DNA of 64,000 bases from Pelomonas paludis. GTDB lineage: Bacteria; Pseudomonadota; Gammaproteobacteria; Burkholderiales; Burkholderiaceae_C. A program made the translations under genes and the position numbers. Shown here piece after piece: positions 42,663 through 51,650 of the stretch; position 1 is the stretch's first letter, and each line of letters starts with the position of its first letter. The stretch covers positions 1-64,000 of the forward strand of contig NZ_JBDPZD010000003.1 in NCBI RefSeq assembly GCF_039872745.1. Direction: 5' to 3'. The notes beneath the pieces were generated by a model. It was not told the DNA's origin, did not search any database, and worked only from the letters and a program-made list of their open reading frames with translations.

Positions 42663-43127
42663 TCAGTGCTTGTAGACCCCGCCGCACACCAGGGTCTCGC
42701 CCAGGCGCTCGCAGTACATCTGCTTGGGCTCGATCTTCTTGGTGGTCGGGTTGGTGAACTTGTAGTCCTGCCAGAAGCCGCCTGGCTTGGCCTTGCCCAG
42801 CTCCACCCGCTCGCGCACAAAGGCCTTGCCGTCTACGTCCTTGAGGTCGATCAGGTCTTTGCCGACCTGCTTCTCGTTGGCGCCGTGGGCCAGGCATTTG
42901 CCGTCCATGCCGTAGACGACCAGGTAGAGGTCGTTCTTGACGAACTGCGCGTTCTTGGCGGTGATCTCGGCGTAGGCCTTCTCCACGCCATTGGCCTTGA
43001 TGAAGGCCACGCCCTTCTTGACCATCGCGGTGGCGTCGTCGCGGCTGGCGTTCTGCGCCAGTGCGGGTGTTGCCAGCAGGCAGGTCGCGAGGCTGAGGGC
43101 GAGTGTGGCCCAGGGTTTGCGATTCAT
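42663..43127 (-). CDS. Periplasmic single-Cache-domain protein
   Basis: A 154-residue exported protein, signal peptide ending TPALAQ|N. The mature part (ATAMVKKGVAFIKANG, NDLYLVVYGMDGKCLAHGAN, GKDLIDLKDVDGKAFV, GFWQDYKFTNPTTKKIEPK, in parts) is the sCache_2 sensor fold usually fused to chemoreceptors or kinases. Here it stands alone, without membrane anchor or signalling domain. It probably binds a small organic ligand and may present it to the MCP encoded downstream. A much longer open frame extends upstream to 45113 but is antisense to real genes and was not used. Confidence 0.87.
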   Translation of the reverse strand: MNRKPWATLALSLATCLLATPALAQNASRDDATAMVKKGVAFIKANGVEKAYAEITAKNAQFVKNDLYLVVYGMDGKCLAHGANEKQVGKDLIDLKDVDGKAFVRERVELGKAKPGGFWQDYKFTNPTTKKIEPKQMYCERLGETLVCGGVYKH

Positions 43128-43325
43128 GTCGTACTGCTCCTCGAATGCGCGGGCTGCGCCTGACTGTGCGTGTATGTCAGTTTGCGACCGAGCCCACCGG
43201 CGGCGCAAGCCATGGCCATGGCCTTCGTCCTCCAAAGGGCCCAAGGCTCCGTGAAAGAATGCACTCATCGATGCGCCGCCCTTGGCGCGCGCCGCCTGCC
43301 GGTCCGCCCTGCAAGGACTTCGTGT

Positions 43326-44039
43326 GTGAATGCTTTCGACCTCCCCACCCCTGAACAGACTGCGGCCGTTGACGCCGCGCTGCTGACGCGCCATTCCATG
43401 CGCGCCTTTTTGCCGCGCGCCGTGCCTCGGTCGGTGCTGGAAGAGATCCTCGCCGTGGCGAGCCGAGCGCCCTCGGGCACCAACACCCAGCCCTGGCAGG
43501 TTCACGCGCTCGCCGGCGCTGCCTTGAAGCGCTTCACCGCGCGCGTGACGGCCGCCTACCTGGACCCCGACCAGAACGCTGCCCACCGCGAGGAGTACGC
43601 CTACTACCCGCTGGAGTGGCGCAGCCCTTACATCGACCGGCGCCGCAAGGTGGGCTGGGATCTGTACGGCCTGCTGGGCATTGGCAAGACCGACAAGGCC
43701 CGCATGCAGGCCCAGCACGCGCGCAACTTCGGCTTCTTCGACGCGCCGGTGGGCCTGATCTTCACCATCGACCGCGTGATGCAGCAGGGTTCCTGGCTGG
43801 ACTACGGCATGTTCTTGCAGAACATCATGACGGCCGCCCGCGCCCGAGGCCTGCACACCTGCCCGCAGGCGGCGTTCACGCAGTTCCATGCCTTGATCGC
43901 CGACGAGCTGCAGCTGGCGCCCGAGCAGATGCTGGTGTGCGGCATGTCGCTGGGCTGGGCCGACCCGGCGGCGGTGGAGAACAGCCTCGTCTCCGAACGC
44001 GAGCCGGTGGCCGAGTTCACGCGCTTCCTGGAGGACTGA
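43326..44039 (+). CDS. Nitroreductase family FMN oxidoreductase
   Basis: A 237-residue flavoprotein. The N-terminal RHSMRAFLPRAVPRSVLEEIL, ASRAPSGTNTQPWQVHAL and DYGMFLQNIMTAARARGLHTCPQAAF are standard nitroreductase motifs for FMN binding. It would reduce nitro compounds or quinones with NAD(P)H; the true substrate is unknown. The GTG start (MNAFDLPTPEQ) is preceded by CAAGGA. The next gene starts directly at the base after its stop codon, so both form an operon. Confidence 0.88.
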   Translation: MNAFDLPTPEQTAAVDAALLTRHSMRAFLPRAVPRSVLEEILAVASRAPSGTNTQPWQVHALAGAALKRFTARVTAAYLDPDQNAAHREEYAYYPLEWRSPYIDRRRKVGWDLYGLLGIGKTDKARMQAQHARNFGFFDAPVGLIFTIDRVMQQGSWLDYGMFLQNIMTAARARGLHTCPQAAFTQFHALIADELQLAPEQMLVCGMSLGWADPAAVENSLVSEREPVAEFTRFLED

Positions 44040-45035
44040 GTGGCAAGCCCCCGGCCCGCAGTGCTGGTGGCGCGTCAGGCGCCCGCCGCCGTCCTCGCAC
44101 GGCTGCATGCCGAGTTCGACGTGGACCTGAACGAGCCCGACGTCGTGCTGCCCCGGCCCGAGCTGCTGCAGCGCTTGCAGGGCAAGCTCGCCTGCATGAT
44201 CACCGGCTCCGAGCGCATCGACGCCGAGCTGCTGGACGCCTGCCCCGAGCTGCGCTTCGTGAGCACGGTGTCGGTCGGCTTCAACCACATCGACGTGCCC
44301 GCCTGCACCGCGCGCGGCGTCGTCGTGACCAACACGCCCGACGTGCTGACCGAGAGCACTGCCGACTTCGGCTTTGCGCTGATGATGGCCGCTGCACGCC
44401 GCATGTCCGAGGGCGAGCGCATGTTGCGCGACGGGCGTTGGCAGCGCTGGAGCTGGGACCTGCTGGCCGGCGCCGACGTGCACGGCGCCACGCTCGGCAT
44501 CCTCGGCATGGGCCGCATCGGCCAGGCCATTGCGCGGCGCGGCCACCACGGCTTTGGCATGCCCGTGATCTATCACAACCGCAGCCGCCTCGATGCCGCC
44601 ACCGAGGCTGCGGTGGGCGCACGCTATGTCTCGCAGGACGAGCTGTTTGCCGAGGCCGATCACCTCATCCTGGTGCTGCCCTACTCGCCCGCCGTGCACC
44701 ACCTGGTGGGCGCGCAGCAACTCGCGCTGATGAAGCCCACCGCCACGCTGACCAATGTGGCGCGCGGCGGCATCGTGGACGAAAACGCCCTTGTGGCTGC
44801 GCTGCGGGCGGGCCGCCCGGGTGCGGCGGCGCTCGATGTCTTCGAGGGCGAGCCCCAGGTCAACCCTGCGCTGTTGACCCTGCCCAACACCGTGCTCACG
44901 CCGCACATCGCCAGCGCCACGATCAAGACCCGCACCGCCATGGCCGCCTTGGCCGTGGACAACCTGCTGGCCCTGGTGAGCGGCCGCCCGCCGCTCACCG
45001 CGCTCAACCCCGAAGTTATCGAACGCCAGACATGA
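44040..45035 (+). CDS. D-2-hydroxyacid dehydrogenase (glyoxylate/hydroxypyruvate/2-ketogluconate reductase type)
   Basis: A 331-residue NAD(P)-dependent dehydrogenase. STVSVGFNHIDVPACTARGV, the nucleotide motif GILGMGRIGQAIARR, NVARGGIVDENALVAAL and the catalytic His in TPHIASAT define the D-isomer-specific family. The sequence is closest in appearance to GhrB/gluconate 2-dehydrogenase proteins. GTG start immediately after the nitroreductase stop (TGAGTG). It overlaps the next gene by ATGA. Confidence 0.9.
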   Translation: MASPRPAVLVARQAPAAVLARLHAEFDVDLNEPDVVLPRPELLQRLQGKLACMITGSERIDAELLDACPELRFVSTVSVGFNHIDVPACTARGVVVTNTPDVLTESTADFGFALMMAAARRMSEGERMLRDGRWQRWSWDLLAGADVHGATLGILGMGRIGQAIARRGHHGFGMPVIYHNRSRLDAATEAAVGARYVSQDELFAEADHLILVLPYSPAVHHLVGAQQLALMKPTATLTNVARGGIVDENALVAALRAGRPGAAALDVFEGEPQVNPALLTLPNTVLTPHIASATIKTRTAMAALAVDNLLALVSGRPPLTALNPEVIERQT

Positions 45036-45859
45036 GAGTGCTTCTCGCCTTGCTGCTTGCTTTGCCCTTGCTGGTAAGCGCCCAAACAAGTGCCCAAACA
45101 AGCGCCCAAACAAGCGCCCAAACCCCGGCCAGCGCGCCGGCCGCCAAGCCGCACGCGGCAGGCGCTGCCGCTTCGGCGCCGGCCGTGGCCAAGCGCAAGC
45201 TCACTGCGCTGGCCGTCACCGGCGAAGGCATCCAACTGCTGACCCTGCAGGCTGACCGGGGCAACCTCACCCACGCCGGCTCCTGGCAGCTGTCGCCCGG
45301 CTCCTTGTTTGACTCTGAGTTGCTGGCGGCCGTGTCTGACGCCGTCAAGGCCGCCGCGCCCGACCGCGAGATCAAGACCTACACCACGTCCACGCGCAGC
45401 CTGTTTGGCGATCCGGCGGGCCTCTTCGTGGACGGCAAGCTCACCCTGCCGGGTACGCTCGGTGACGCGCTGCGGCAGGGCGGCGCCACGCACCTCTTCC
45501 TGGTCACCCGGGCGCAGCAGGCGCCGGCCCTGGTGCCCGCGCTGCCCGACAAGATCGCCACGCCGCTGGAGGGGGCCGGCTTCGTCATCGACCTGCGCCC
45601 CACCGGCCAGATCGGCATCGACGGCAACCCGGGCCTGCCCATCTTGGCGGCCTACCTGTCGCTGCGCGTCGCCCTGGTAGACATGAAGGACTACCGCCTC
45701 GTCAAGGAGCAGTCGATCATCGTCGGGCAGCGCCTGCCAGTGGAGCGCGGCGTGGCCAACCCGTTTGCGACGATGAGCCCTGAGGCGCGGCTGGCGGCGC
45801 TCAAGGCCCTGGTTGCGGCCGAGCTGCCCCAGGCCATCAAGGCTCTGCTGCCCAAATGA
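45032..45859 (+). CDS. Exported protein of unknown function with an SAQT repeat
   Basis: A 275-residue protein with a signal peptide (MRVLLALLLALPLLVSAQ). Immediately after the cleavage site come four copies of Ser-Ala-Gln-Thr, encoded by a 12-bp tandem repeat, then an Ala/Pro-rich stretch. The rest (from about 55) has TALAVTGEGIQLLTLQADRG and repeated references to a folded beta-rich domain, including HLFLVTRAQQAP and FVIDLRPTGQIGIDGNP. I do not recognise the family. It is translationally coupled to the dehydrogenase before it and to rmuC after it (ATGA in both). Confidence 0.8.
   Translation: MRVLLALLLALPLLVSAQTSAQTSAQTSAQTPASAPAAKPHAAGAAASAPAVAKRKLTALAVTGEGIQLLTLQADRGNLTHAGSWQLSPGSLFDSELLAAVSDAVKAAAPDREIKTYTTSTRSLFGDPAGLFVDGKLTLPGTLGDALRQGGATHLFLVTRAQQAPALVPALPDKIATPLEGAGFVIDLRPTGQIGIDGNPGLPILAAYLSLRVALVDMKDYRLVKEQSIIVGQRLPVERGVANPFATMSPEARLAALKALVAAELPQAIKALLPK
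45077..45124 (+). repeat. 12-bp coding tandem repeat, four copies
   Basis: Four near-identical units AGCGCCCAAACA; unit 2 has T for C and unit 4 ends in C. They keep the reading frame and encode SAQT repeats just after the signal peptide. Such repeats change copy number by slippage. Confidence 0.9.
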
Positions 45860-47145
45860 CGCTGGTGGAGCTGCTCCTGCTGGCGGTGCTGCTGGCGCTG
45901 GCGGGCCTGGCGCTGCTCGTCTGGCGCAGCCGGCCGCAGGGGCCGGCGGTGGATGTGGCGGCCCTGGTCCAGCAGTCCGTCCAACAGTCCAGCGAGCGCC
46001 TGGAGCGCGAGCTGCGCGACGAGCTGGCGCGATCCAGCGCTGCGCTGCGCACCGAGCTGCTGGCCGGCCTCGGGCAGTTCCAGCAGGGTCTCACCGCCCA
46101 GGGCTTTGCCGCCCGCGAGGCGCAAGACCAAGCCCTGCTGCGCCTGACCGACGCCATCCGCGAGCAACTGCGCGAGATGCAGCAGCGCGTGGACCAGCGC
46201 CTCGGCCAGATCCAGCAGGACACCGAGAAGAAGCTCGAACAGATGCGCGCCACCGTGGACGAAAAACTCCACGCCACGCTGGAGCAGCGCCTGGGTGAGA
46301 GCTTCAAGCAGGTGGCCGACCGCCTGGAGCAGGTGCACAAGGGCCTGGGCGAGATGCAGAACCTGGCGCGCGATGTCGGCTCGCTCAACCGCGTGCTCAC
46401 CAATGTCAAGACGCGCGGCATCTTTGGCGAGGTGCAACTGGCCGGCCTGCTGGAGCAGGTCTTCACGCCCGAGCAGTACGCTGCCAACGTGGCCACGCTG
46501 CCGAGCTCCAGCGAGCGGGTCGAGTTCGCCATTGCGCTGCCGGGCCAGCGGGCCGACGGCCAGCCCCTGTGGCTGCCGATCGATGCCAAGTTCCCCCGCG
46601 AGGACTACGAGCGCCTGCTCGACGCCCAGGAGCGCGCCGACACGGCCGCCGCTGAAGCTGCGGGCAAGGCCATCGAGACCCGCCTGCGCTTAGAGGCCCG
46701 CAGCCTGCGCGAGAAATACATCGGCCCGCCGCACACCACGGACTTCGGCATCCTCTTCGTCCCGACCGAGGGCCTCTACGCCGAGGCCCTGCGCCGCCCC
46801 GGCCTCGTCGAGGGTCTGCAGCGCGAGCACAAGGTCATGGTCTGCGGCCCCACCACCTTGCTGGCCACGCTCACCAGCCTGCAGATGGGCTTTCGCACCC
46901 TGGCGCTAGAGAAGCGCAGTGCCGAGGTCTGGGAGGTGCTGGGCGCCGTCAAGACCGAGTTCGGCAAGTTCGGCGAGGTGCTGGCCAAGACCAAGAAAAA
47001 GCTCGAAGAGGCGTCCAACACCATCGACGCCGCCGAGACCCGCACCCGCCAGATGACGCGCAAGCTCAAGAGCGTCGAGGCGCTCCCGGACGAGGCGACG
47101 CAGCGCCTGCTCCAGCTGGGCGCCAGCGCGGCTGACGACGAATAG
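45856..47145 (+). CDS. rmuC: DNA recombination protein RmuC
   Basis: A 429-residue protein. An N-terminal membrane helix (TLVELLLLAVLLALAGLALLVW) is followed by a long coiled coil (about 35-165), then the conserved RmuC nuclease-like domain: GSLNRVLTNVKTRGIFGEVQLAGLLEQ, PIDAKFPREDYERLL and KYIGPPHTTDFGILFVPTEGLYAE, in parts. RmuC limits genome inversions at short inverted repeats in E. coli. ATGA overlap with the preceding gene. Confidence 0.95.
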   Translation: MTLVELLLLAVLLALAGLALLVWRSRPQGPAVDVAALVQQSVQQSSERLERELRDELARSSAALRTELLAGLGQFQQGLTAQGFAAREAQDQALLRLTDAIREQLREMQQRVDQRLGQIQQDTEKKLEQMRATVDEKLHATLEQRLGESFKQVADRLEQVHKGLGEMQNLARDVGSLNRVLTNVKTRGIFGEVQLAGLLEQVFTPEQYAANVATLPSSSERVEFAIALPGQRADGQPLWLPIDAKFPREDYERLLDAQERADTAAAEAAGKAIETRLRLEARSLREKYIGPPHTTDFGILFVPTEGLYAEALRRPGLVEGLQREHKVMVCGPTTLLATLTSLQMGFRTLALEKRSAEVWEVLGAVKTEFGKFGEVLAKTKKKLEEASNTIDAAETRTRQMTRKLKSVEALPDEATQRLLQLGASAADDE

Positions 47146-47291
47146 GCGCGCCCCGCGCCACAGTGCCCCGCCCGCTGGTGCACCGGGTGTGAACTCCTGC
47201 CCAGACCCGGTAGGCTTGGCGCGTTGTGCGCTGTTGCATTGAGTTTCAATCAACGGCCTGTCCAGCGCGGCTTTGTAGCCGCCGTGTCGCC

Positions 47292-49139
47292 GTGCCCGAG
47301 TCTCCGTCCTCCTCCTCCGCCCCTGCTGCCGCCGAACGAAGCGCCGTCAAGGCCTTCGGTCGCTTTGAGTTGCGCGCCTTGCTGGCCAAGACCGAGCGCA
47401 GCATGGTGTGGCTGGCGGCCGACCCTCGCATCGGGCGCGAGCTGATCCTGTGCATGCCGCGCGTGGCGCCCAACAGCGAGGCGGCCATGGCCCACTGGAT
47501 GAGCATGGCCAATGCCGGCGCGCGCATCGAACACCCCAAGCTGGCCCCGGTGATGGAGGTGGGCCGCGTCGAGCAATGGCCGTTCATCGCCTACGAGCGC
47601 AGTCTGGGCGAGACCCTGGACGAGCGGCTGCGGCGCACTGCCGCACCCACGCCGCTGGAGGCGGCGGAGTGGATGAGCCAGTTCCTCGAAGGCCTGGCCT
47701 TTGCCCATGAGGCTGGCCATGCCCACCGCGACATCCAGCCCGCGCACTTCCTGATCGACGCCCAGCACAAGGTGCGCCTGATTGGCCTGGAGGTGGCGCA
47801 GGAAGTCTTCCCGGCGAACGTGGACTTCAACACCGTCACCCGCCGTGCTGTGCGCGAGTCAGCCGAGGAGGACATCCTCTGCGCCGGCCTGCTGCTGCAC
47901 CGCATCCTGAGCGGCAAGCGCCCGCTCGACCAGGCCGACCTGCACGCCGTGGTGCAGCAGATGCAGCCTCTGGGCAAGGAAGTGATCCGCCTGGGCTGGG
48001 AGACCCCGCACCCCATCCCCGACCCGCTGCGCGCCATCTGCAACCGCGCCACGGACCGCCAGGCCCGCCAGCGCTACTTGCTGGCGCGCACCTTCCTGCG
48101 TGCGCTGGAAGGCTGGCGCCTCGTGGCCCAGCAGGACGAAGGCGGCGCCATCCAGTTGCTGCTGGACAAGATGCAGCGCAACGGCCACCTGCCGTCCACC
48201 TCGGGTTCGCTGCGGCGGGCACTGGGCGGCAACAGCGGCTTCGATGCGCAGCACACCAATGTGCTGTCCGAGCTGGTGCTCAAGGACATGGCGCTGACGC
48301 TGGAGCTGCTGCGCCGCGTCAACAACGCGCTGCGCCAGCAGGGCCACCAGGGCGAGGCCATCCTCAACATCCAGCGGGCGCTGCAGATGATCGGGCTTGA
48401 CGGCCTGCATGCGGCAGTCAGCACGCTCAAGCCCTGGCCCGGCGTGCTGCAGCCGCAGGCGGCCGAACGGCTCAAGGCCGTGATGCAGCGCGTGGCCAAG
48501 GCCGGCGAGGTGGCGCAGGCGCTGCGCCCGGCCGGCTATGACAGCGAGGTCACCTTCCTGATCGTCATCCTGCAGAACCTGGGCCGCTTGCTGCTGGCCT
48601 ACCACCTGCCCGACGACGCGCTGCAGATGCAGCACCTGATGCAGGTGCCCGAGCCCACCGAGGACCAGCCCCAGCCCGTGGGCATGAGCGAGCAGGCGGC
48701 CGCCTACGCCGTGCTGGGCTGCGACATGGACACCCTGGGCACGGCGCTGACCAAATACTGGCACCTGGGCGACGACGTGATGCGCATGTCCCGCCGCCTG
48801 CCCGTGGATGCCCCGGTGCACAAGGCCATGGACGACGTGGAGCTGCTGCGCCAGACGGCCAGCCTGGCCAATGAACTGGTGGATTGCTTCGGCCTGCCCG
48901 AGACACGCCGCCGCGCGGCGCTGGACGTGGTGACGCGGCGCTATGCCAAGCCGCTGAGCATCGGTGCCAAGGACGTGCAGGAAGCGCTGTTCGGCTCGCC
49001 CGAGAAGGCGCGCGAGCGCGCTGCCGAGCGACCGGCCCCGCCCGACCTGGAGGGCGAATCCAGCCACCTGCGTGAAGGCGCTGCCTCTGCGGCGGCGCCT
49101 TCGCTCCGATCCCGCCTCACGGCCCGCGCCACCAAGTGA
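47292..49139 (+). CDS. Pseudokinase-HDOD domain protein
   Basis: A 615-residue cytoplasmic regulator. The N-terminal part (about 20-290) has the fold pattern of a Ser/Thr kinase but the active site is broken. The glycine loop is replaced by LLAKTERSMVW, the VAIK lysine is missing (ELILCMPRV), the catalytic loop reads AHRDIQPAH rather than HRDLKPxN, and DFG is LIGLE. The C-terminal half (about 310-550) is an HDOD domain (TNVLSELVLKDMALTLELLRRVNNAL, QMIGLDGLHAAVSTLKPW, in parts). GTG at 47292 is the best start seen; the frame is open to 47226. It overlaps the next gene, an active-looking kinase with the same architecture, so the two probably form a complex. Confidence 0.85.
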   Translation: MPESPSSSSAPAAAERSAVKAFGRFELRALLAKTERSMVWLAADPRIGRELILCMPRVAPNSEAAMAHWMSMANAGARIEHPKLAPVMEVGRVEQWPFIAYERSLGETLDERLRRTAAPTPLEAAEWMSQFLEGLAFAHEAGHAHRDIQPAHFLIDAQHKVRLIGLEVAQEVFPANVDFNTVTRRAVRESAEEDILCAGLLLHRILSGKRPLDQADLHAVVQQMQPLGKEVIRLGWETPHPIPDPLRAICNRATDRQARQRYLLARTFLRALEGWRLVAQQDEGGAIQLLLDKMQRNGHLPSTSGSLRRALGGNSGFDAQHTNVLSELVLKDMALTLELLRRVNNALRQQGHQGEAILNIQRALQMIGLDGLHAAVSTLKPWPGVLQPQAAERLKAVMQRVAKAGEVAQALRPAGYDSEVTFLIVILQNLGRLLLAYHLPDDALQMQHLMQVPEPTEDQPQPVGMSEQAAAYAVLGCDMDTLGTALTKYWHLGDDVMRMSRRLPVDAPVHKAMDDVELLRQTASLANELVDCFGLPETRRRAALDVVTRRYAKPLSIGAKDVQEALFGSPEKARERAAERPAPPDLEGESSHLREGAASAAAPSLRSRLTARATK

Positions 49140-51529
49140 TCACGGCCATGGACCCCGTGCCAACGCTGGGTCGCTTCCGCCTGCTGCGCCGTCTGGGGGA
49201 GGGCGCCCAGGCGACCGTCTGGCTGGCGCACGACCCGCTGCTGGACCGCGAAGTCGCCATCAAGGTGCTGCAGCCGGGCACGGAACTCGGCAGCGTGGAC
49301 GAGTGGCTGCACGAGGCCCGCGCCGTCAGCCGGCTCAACCACCCGCACATCGTGCCGGTCTTCGAGGCCGACACGCAGAACGGCCAGAGCTACCTCGTCT
49401 TCGAGTACGTGGAGGGCGGCACCCTGGCCGACCGCCTGCGTGACCGCAGCCGCCTGCCCGCGCGCGAGGCCGTGGGCCTGCTGCTGGCCGTGCTGGATGC
49501 GCTGACGGCCGCCCACGCGGCCGGCATCGTGCACCGCGACCTCAAGCCCACCAACATCCTGCTCGACACCCGCGGCCGGCCGCGGGTGATGGACTTCGGC
49601 ATCGCGGCCCGCGTGTCCGCCAGCGCGGCGTTGGTGGCCAACCCCGAGCGCATCGTCGGCACCCCCGGCTACCTCAGCCCCGAGGCCGCTGAAGGCCGGG
49701 CACCGCACCCCAGCATGGACGTGTTTGCCGCTGCCGTGCTGCTGGCCGAGATGCTCAGCGGCACGCGCCTCAACCACGACCCCGACCCCTGGCGCGCCGT
49801 GCGCCGCGTGCGTGAGCAGGACCTGCAACTGCCTCATGGCCTCAACCCCGACGTGGACGACACGCTGCGTGCCATCGTGCAGCGTGGCCTGGCGCGCGAC
49901 CCGCAGCAGCGCTGGCCCAGCGCGCGGGCCTTCCACGACGCGCTGCTGGCCTGGCTGCGCCCGGCCGAGGTGCCCAATGCCACCAGCGCCGAGGCGCCGG
50001 TGCTCGACTTCCTGTTGCGGCGCATGCGCCACCGCAGCGACTTCCCGGCCATGTCCGAGGCCATTGGCCGCATCCAGCGGCTCACGCAGTCCGACACCGA
50101 GAGCCTCGCCAACCTCAGCAACGAGATCCTCAAGGACGTCGCGCTGACGCAGAAGCTGCTGCGCCTGGTGAACACGGTGGGCTTCCGGCACGCCGGGGGC
50201 GGCACCATCAGCACGGTCTCGCGCGCCGTGGCCCTGATTGGCTTTGCCGGCATCCGCAACCTGGCACTCTCGCTGGTGCTCTTGGAGCGCATGGAGAACA
50301 AGGGCCATGCCCAGCGCCTGCGCGAGGAGTTCCTGCGCTGCCTGATGGCGGGCTCGCTCGCCCGCGAGTTGTGCCACGACCCGGGCGCTGGCGAAGAAGC
50401 CTTTTTGTGCGCGCTCTTCCACCACCTCGGGCGCATGTTGACCGAGTTCTATTTCCCTGAGGAAGCCGAGGCCGTGCGGCGCTACCTGCAGCCCAGCGAA
50501 TCGGGCGCCCCGACCCTCAGCGAGGCGGCGGCCTCGGCCAAGGTGCTGGGCATGAGCTACGAGCAACTGGGCCTGGGCGTGGCGCGTGAATGGGGCCTGC
50601 CCGAGTCGCTGCAAAACGCCATGCACCGCCCGGTGGGCGAAGCACCCGGCCGCCTGATCGAGAACACCGCCGAGCGCCAGCGCTGGCTGGCCCGTGCCGC
50701 CAACGACGTGGCCGACCTGATCCTGCACACACCGCCCGCCGAGGTGCACGCCCGCGTGGTGGCCCTGGCCCAGCGGCATGCGCGGGCGCTGGGCGTGGGC
50801 GCCGACGAGTTCGATGCGGCGGCCGACCGCGCCCGCCAGCGCCTGGCGCAGATGAGCGAGGCCATGCAGATCTTGCTGCCGCGCGACTCGGTGGCCCAGC
50901 GCCTGCTGGCGCCGCTGACGGCTGCGCCGCAGGACTCGTTGGCTCCGCACCAGCTGCAAGCCACGATCAAGCTCGACCGCACCCAGACCCTGGTCAGCGA
51001 ACGCGACGACCTCGAGAGCGCCACCCAGATGCTGGCCGCCGGCATCCAGGACATCACCGACGCGATGGTCGAGCAGTTCCAGCTCAATGCCGTGCTGCGC
51101 ATGATCCTGGAGACCATCTACCGTGCGCTGCGCTTCCGCCGTGTCATCTTCTGCCTGCGCGACTCACGCGGGCAGACCTTGACCGGGAGGCTGGGCGTGG
51201 GCGAGGGCGTCGAGCGCCTGGCGCCGCAGATGCGCATCGAACTCGGGCCCCAGGCGCGCGACCTGTTTGCCGCCGTTTGCATGAAGGGCGCCGACACCTG
51301 CATCGAAGACGTCAACACCATCGCCAACCGCCTGCCCGCCTGGTACGCGGGCGAGCTGCGCGGCTCCAGCTTCCTGCTGCTGCCGCTGATGGTGAAGGGC
51401 GCGCCGCTCGGCCTCATCTACGCCGACAAGGTGTCGACCAATGGCATCGAGCTGGGGGAGAAGGAGTTGTCCCTGCTGCGCACCTTGCGCAACCAGGCCG
51501 TGATGGCCTTCCGCCAAGCCGGCGGATGA
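49136..51529 (+). CDS. Ser/Thr protein kinase with HDOD and GAF domains
   Basis: A 797-residue three-domain signalling protein. The kinase domain (about 10-270) is intact: GEGAQATVW (21-29), K43 in VAIKVL, HRDLKPTN (133-140), DFG (153-155) and GTPGYLSPEA. The HDOD domain (about 300-500) has SNEILKDVALTQKLLRLVNT and ALIGFAGIRNLALSLVLLE. The C-terminal GAF domain (about 640-795) has ITDAMVEQFQLNAVLRMILETIYRALRFRRVIFCL in parts. It could couple a small-ligand signal to phosphorylation. Start is GTG 49136 (GTGA overlap) or ATG 49148. Its partner gene upstream encodes a matching pseudokinase. Confidence 0.92.
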   Translation: MITAMDPVPTLGRFRLLRRLGEGAQATVWLAHDPLLDREVAIKVLQPGTELGSVDEWLHEARAVSRLNHPHIVPVFEADTQNGQSYLVFEYVEGGTLADRLRDRSRLPAREAVGLLLAVLDALTAAHAAGIVHRDLKPTNILLDTRGRPRVMDFGIAARVSASAALVANPERIVGTPGYLSPEAAEGRAPHPSMDVFAAAVLLAEMLSGTRLNHDPDPWRAVRRVREQDLQLPHGLNPDVDDTLRAIVQRGLARDPQQRWPSARAFHDALLAWLRPAEVPNATSAEAPVLDFLLRRMRHRSDFPAMSEAIGRIQRLTQSDTESLANLSNEILKDVALTQKLLRLVNTVGFRHAGGGTISTVSRAVALIGFAGIRNLALSLVLLERMENKGHAQRLREEFLRCLMAGSLARELCHDPGAGEEAFLCALFHHLGRMLTEFYFPEEAEAVRRYLQPSESGAPTLSEAAASAKVLGMSYEQLGLGVAREWGLPESLQNAMHRPVGEAPGRLIENTAERQRWLARAANDVADLILHTPPAEVHARVVALAQRHARALGVGADEFDAAADRARQRLAQMSEAMQILLPRDSVAQRLLAPLTAAPQDSLAPHQLQATIKLDRTQTLVSERDDLESATQMLAAGIQDITDAMVEQFQLNAVLRMILETIYRALRFRRVIFCLRDSRGQTLTGRLGVGEGVERLAPQMRIELGPQARDLFAAVCMKGADTCIEDVNTIANRLPAWYAGELRGSSFLLLPLMVKGAPLGLIYADKVSTNGIELGEKELSLLRTLRNQAVMAFRQAGG

Positions 51530-51543
51530 AGGGAGGGGGAGGG

Positions 51544-51640
51544 TGACGAGCCTTACCCCCGGCACTGGTCGCAACGCTTAGGGCTGCTTGGTTCCCCACC
51601 TGACCCGGTTGGGCGCGCTTCCATGCGGGGAGGCCCGTCA
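51544..51640 (-). ncRNA. ffs: Signal recognition particle RNA, small bacterial type (4.5S)
   Basis: The minus strand has the SRP hallmark GGGTCAGGTGGGGAACCAAGCAGCC. The ends pair as a long helix: TGACG-GGCCT-CCCCG at the 5' side with CGGGGGTAAGG-CT-CGTCA at the 3' side. The 97-nt length suits the small type. It works with Ffh in co-translational membrane targeting. It sits 10 bases after the AIR-synthase-like gene and near dnaX, a common place for ffs in betaproteobacteria. Ends estimated from the helix. Confidence 0.93.
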
Positions 51641-51650
51641 GGGACAGATT

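Noticed and set aside
42663..45113. Very long minus-strand open frame of 816 codons ending in the Cache protein
   Set aside because: Only the last 155 codons have a signal peptide and a real domain. The rest is antisense to nitroreductase and dehydrogenase genes and has the composition expected of a shadow frame in GC-rich DNA.
45077..45124. Short direct repeats considered as a CRISPR array
   Set aside because: The units are 12 bp, have no spacers and stay in frame within a coding gene.
48941..50959. Minus-strand open frame of 672 codons over the kinase genes
   Set aside because: It is antisense to two well-supported genes and reads as Ala/Gly/His/Val-rich shadow sequence without domains.
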